The notes beneath the pieces are model-generated. The model ran no database searches. It was not told the origin of the DNA and worked only from the letters and a program-made list of their open reading frames with translations. A DNA stretch of 51,199 nt from Candidatus Halobeggiatoa sp. HSG11 (GTDB lineage Bacteria > Pseudomonadota > Gammaproteobacteria > Beggiatoales > Beggiatoaceae). Of this stretch, positions 48,839 to 51,199 are shown piece by piece (positions within the stretch are counted from its first letter, which is position 1; each line of letters starts with the position of its first letter). The translations under genes were made by a program, and so were the position numbers. The DNA is taken from NCBI GenBank assembly GCA_030378105.1, contig JAUCGL010000017.1, positions 1 through 51,199 on the forward strand. The letters run 5' to 3'.

Positions 48839-49696
48839 ATGTTATCTATAATCTTACCTTGTCTTAACGAAGCAGGTAGTTTAGAAACTCTTATTCCACG
48901 TTTAGTTCTATCTTATCCAGATGCAGAAATTATTGTAGTCAATGATGGGTCAAGCGATAATTCGGCTGAAATTGCAACCCAAGCCGGTGCTAAGGTAATA
49001 ACTCACCCGTATAGTAAAGGTAATGGTGCTGCGATCAAAAGTGGTGCAAGAGAAGCTAGTGGAGATATTTTGGTGTTTATGGATGCTGACGGACAGCACG
49101 CTCCAGAAGATATTAAACGATTATTAGGAGAATTAGATACTGGGTATGACATGGTGGTTGGAGCTAGGAGTTCTAGTTCACAAGCCAGTTTTGGGCGGTT
49201 GTGTGCGAACAGTTTTTATAATTGGTTAGCAAGTTGGATAGCTGGACATAAAATAGCTGATTTAACTTCTGGTTTTAGAGCTGTTAAAGCTAGTAAATTC
49301 AAAGAATTTTTATATTTATTACCTAATGGTTTTTCTTATCCAACAACAATTACTATGGCATTTTTTCGAGCTGGTTACAGTGTCAATTATATTCCCATAG
49401 TTGCACATAAACGGATTGGCAAAAGCCACATTAAGCTTATTAAAGATGGGATACGGTTTTTATTGATAATTTTTAAAATTGGAACTTTATATTCACCTTT
49501 GAAATTATTTGGGCCATTAAGTGCAGGATTTTTTCTATTGGGAATAACCTATTATAGTTATACATTTATAACTGATGGACGTTTTACTAATATGGGAATG
49601 TTGTTATTTGTTACCTCAATATTGATTTTCTTAATTGGCTTAATATCCGAACAGATAACTCAACTTTTATATAGTAATTCTAACCGGGACTCATAA
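48839..49696 (+). CDS. Family 2 glycosyltransferase (dolichol-phosphate-mannose-synthase-like)
   Basis: The 285-residue protein has a GT-A domain with LPCLNEAGSLETLIPRL, VVNDGSSDNSAEIA, and the metal-binding DADGQHAPEDI at about 80-90, then a GARSS and FRAVKASKFKEF segment, and two C-terminal TM helices (about 220-275). This is the architecture of bacterial DPM-like/GtrB-type polyprenyl-phosphate glycosyltransferases, which make a lipid-linked sugar for later transfer outside the cytoplasm. The GT and the convergent gene downstream are separated by a hairpin. Sugar specificity cannot be inferred. Confidence 0.9.
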   Translation: MLSIILPCLNEAGSLETLIPRLVLSYPDAEIIVVNDGSSDNSAEIATQAGAKVITHPYSKGNGAAIKSGAREASGDILVFMDADGQHAPEDIKRLLGELDTGYDMVVGARSSSSQASFGRLCANSFYNWLASWIAGHKIADLTSGFRAVKASKFKEFLYLLPNGFSYPTTITMAFFRAGYSVNYIPIVAHKRIGKSHIKLIKDGIRFLLIIFKIGTLYSPLKLFGPLSAGFFLLGITYYSYTFITDGRFTNMGMLLFVTSILIFLIGLISEQITQLLYSNSNRDS

Positions 49697-49709
49697 AATA
49701 TGAATCCCG
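49685..49709. terminator. Probable bidirectional terminator hairpin
   Basis: CGGGACTCATA and TATGAATCCCG form an eleven-base stem with one mismatch and a three-base loop, between two convergent genes. It overlaps the stop codon of the plus-strand glycosyltransferase gene. The flanks are AT-rich but there is no perfect T-tract. Confidence 0.55.
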
Positions 49710-49736
49710 ATTATAAATATCAGACCATATTAATCT

Positions 49737-51199
49737 TTAGACATCAGGTTCATACGACATAGTTTGTACATTACCAAACTCATCTTCAAATTTAAGCTGA
49801 TTGCCATGTTCTTCATCCAAAGTAATATTTGGTTCAATTCCTTCTCTAGGTTCTGGAGGAGGCATGATGTTGAACCCTGGTTTCAATTTTAACTTAGCTC
49901 CCATAAATACAACCATAATTGTACCATCCATGACATTAGGAGTTACCTGTTCCACACCAGGGAATTTTTCAGCTACACCTAGGAATGTATCAGGAGACTG
50001 CATAGTTGGAAGCATTTCTTGAACCGAACCATCCGGATATACCATAACACCAATGCCACCCTTCATATTTAAACCCGGATGTAATGGACCATGTTTCTTT
50101 TCCATTGGCCCACGTCCCTGTACAAAAGGATTAAATACACCGGAATAAGCATCATTTCCTATATCTATGCGAGTATCACCATGTTCTCCAATCTCACAAC
50201 TACCATTTTCACCAAGTGCTTCCATTAGACCATCAGGGTTATGCGGTGCTGGATTCATTGAGAACTGATAGCCTTCAGGTGTAGTCATAACATACCTGCC
50301 TTTTTTATCTTGAGATAAACCAGTTGGTACATCTGGACCAGCTTGAGTCATTTCATTGACATCAGGTGCAAAACCAAATTTGACTCCACCACCTTCAACA
50401 TTAAGAACACCATCATCTCTTTGTTTAAAAGCAAAATCACCAAAACCAGCTTGTTCTAAACCTTTATTCAAACCACCTAGAACAGTATCACCTTCAACCT
50501 TACCATCTAAACCTTTAGCAAAATCAGGCATTTTTGGCATTTTCATACGTGGTGACTGTGGCTTGCCGTGAGGTCGTTGGTGAGGTGAAAATGTTAATTT
50601 TTTACCCATTCCTGGACCGCCTTGACCTTGATCGCCTTGAGGAGGTTGACCACCTTCACTACCTTGAGGAGGTTGACCACCTTCACCACCTTGTGGAGGT
50701 TGACCACCTTCACCACCTTGTGGAGGTTGACCACCTTCACCACCTTGTGGAGGTTGACCACCTTCACCACCTTGTGGAGGTTGACCACCTTCACCACCTT
50801 GAGGAGGTTGACCACCTTCACCACCTTGAGGAGGTTGACCACCTTCACCATCTTGAGGAGGTTGACCGCCTTCGCCACCTTGAGGAGGTTGACCGCCTTC
50901 GCCACCTTGAGGAGGTTGACCACCTTCACCATCTTGTGGAGGTTGACCACCTTCACCACCTTGTGGAGGTTGACCACCTTCACCACCTTGTGGAGGTTGA
51001 CCACCTTCACCATCTTGAGGAGGTTGACCACCTTCACCACCTTGAGGAGGTTGACCACCTTCACCACCTTGAGGAGGTTGACCACCTTCACCATCTTGAG
51101 GAGGTTGACCACCTTCACCACCTTGAGGAGGTTGACCACCTTCACCATCTTGAGGAGGTTGACCGCCTTCGCCACCTTGTGGAGGTTGACCGCCTTCGC
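49737..51199 (-). CDS. Partial gene for a Gly/Gln/Pro/Glu-repeat protein, 5' end outside the window
   Basis: The reading frame of the ATG at 50609 is open upstream all the way to the window edge, so that ATG is internal. At least 486 residues are encoded. Residues encoded by 50630-51199 are a tandem nine-residue repeat, GGEGGQPPQ with some GDG or GSE variants. After it comes a unique domain of about 290 residues beginning GKKLTFSPHQRPHGKPQ. It contains DGVLNVEGGGVKFGF, GRYVMTTPEGYQFSMNPAP, DIGNDAYSGVFNPF and GIGVMVYPDGSVQEMLP, short beta-hairpin-like units. No family recognised. The composition suggests an exported or surface protein with a flexible Pro/Gly stalk; the true start lies beyond the right edge. 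Confidence 0.72.
   Translation of the reverse strand, partial: EGGQPPQGGEGGQPPQDGEGGQPPQGGEGGQPPQDGEGGQPPQGGEGGQPPQGGEGGQPPQDGEGGQPPQGGEGGQPPQGGEGGQPPQDGEGGQPPQGGEGGQPPQGGEGGQPPQDGEGGQPPQGGEGGQPPQGGEGGQPPQGGEGGQPPQGGEGGQPPQGGEGGQPPQGGEGGQPPQGSEGGQPPQGDQGQGGPGMGKKLTFSPHQRPHGKPQSPRMKMPKMPDFAKGLDGKVEGDTVLGGLNKGLEQAGFGDFAFKQRDDGVLNVEGGGVKFGFAPDVNEMTQAGPDVPTGLSQDKKGRYVMTTPEGYQFSMNPAPHNPDGLMEALGENGSCEIGEHGDTRIDIGNDAYSGVFNPFVQGRGPMEKKHGPLHPGLNMKGGIGVMVYPDGSVQEMLPTMQSPDTFLGVAEKFPGVEQVTPNVMDGTIMVVFMGAKLKLKPGFNIMPPPEPREGIEPNITLDEEHGNQLKFEDEFGNVQTMSYEPDV
50632..51199 (-). repeat. Tandem array of about 21 units of 27 bp (coding)
   Basis: On the minus strand the unit is GGTCAACCTCCTCAAGGTGG followed by TGAAGGT. 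The GGTTGACC core recurs every 27 bases from 50644 to 51184. Unit variants differ only at silent sites or GGT/GAT, and neighbouring units share variants in blocks, as expected from unequal exchange or slippage. The array continues past the right edge. Confidence 0.92.

Noticed and set aside
50594-51175. 193-residue Val/Lys/Leu-rich ORF over the tandem repeats
   Set aside because: It is an alternative frame of the 27-bp array. The frame joined to the downstream unique domain gives a regular Gly/Gln/Pro/Glu repeat and is open to the window edge.
50632-51199. Possible CRISPR array
   Set aside because: Units are contiguous 27-bp repeats without unique spacers, and they keep a single open reading frame.

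Overview
This is an AT-rich bacterial window with dense coding, short intergenic gaps and many short dispersed palindromic repeats. No rRNA, tRNA or CRISPR array was seen. The gene set includes an MlaA lipoprotein, MurJ, PanD, an IspF-like enzyme, ManC, type IV pilin-like proteins, a NiFe-hydrogenase large subunit, a trypsin/caspase fusion, plant-type leucine-rich repeats and many toxin-antitoxin and nuclease-like genes. Together with the GTTGGGAACGAG-type repeats this suggests a Gram-negative gammaproteobacterium related to the large sulfur bacteria (Beggiatoa/Thiomargarita-like). That placement is an inference from gene content, not from a marker gene.

Region 1 (179-10458) is a tightly packed same-strand cluster: DegT aminotransferase, PD-(D/E)XK-like protein, HMW1C/OGT-like glycosyltransferase, NeuD/PglD-like acyltransferase, adenylate-forming ligase, Gfo/Idh/MocA dehydrogenase, acyl carrier protein, B12-type radical SAM protein and FkbM methyltransferase. 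Dehydrogenase, aminotransferase and acyltransferase are the usual toolkit for an N-acylated amino sugar; the ligase and carrier protein suggest a non-standard acyl group, and the glycosyltransferase and methyltransferase suggest attachment and capping. Region 2 (10455-14208) is an array of PD-(D/E)XK-like genes in an A-B-A'-B' order, with A' and B' decayed, followed by an atypical IspF and another nuclease-like gene.

Region 3 (14296-27714) holds a 1349-residue hybrid histidine kinase, ManC, an orphan NiFe-hydrogenase large subunit, an M48 lipoprotein protease, three pilin-like proteins sharing one globular module, and MlaA. Region 4 (28013-33906) has two YbjQ-family proteins coupled to a membrane M48 protease, a secreted LRR protein and a DUF3137/TMEM43-like membrane pair. 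Region 5 (34221-37871) has an AAA ATPase plus DUF4435 pair resembling the PARIS anti-phage system, with a small ORF upstream and two exported proteins downstream.

Region 6 (38618-43326) holds PanD, a secreted protein with 26-residue Cys repeats, three toxin-antitoxin modules (one with a toxin gene broken or recoded at an A AAA AAC heptamer), a REP-associated transposase fragment and many repeats. Region 7 (43480-51199) holds the protease/caspase fusion, two exported or membrane proteins of unknown role, MurJ, a family 2 glycosyltransferase, and at the right edge the 3' part of a gene with about twenty-one 27-bp tandem repeats encoding a Gly/Gln/Pro/Glu-rich region.
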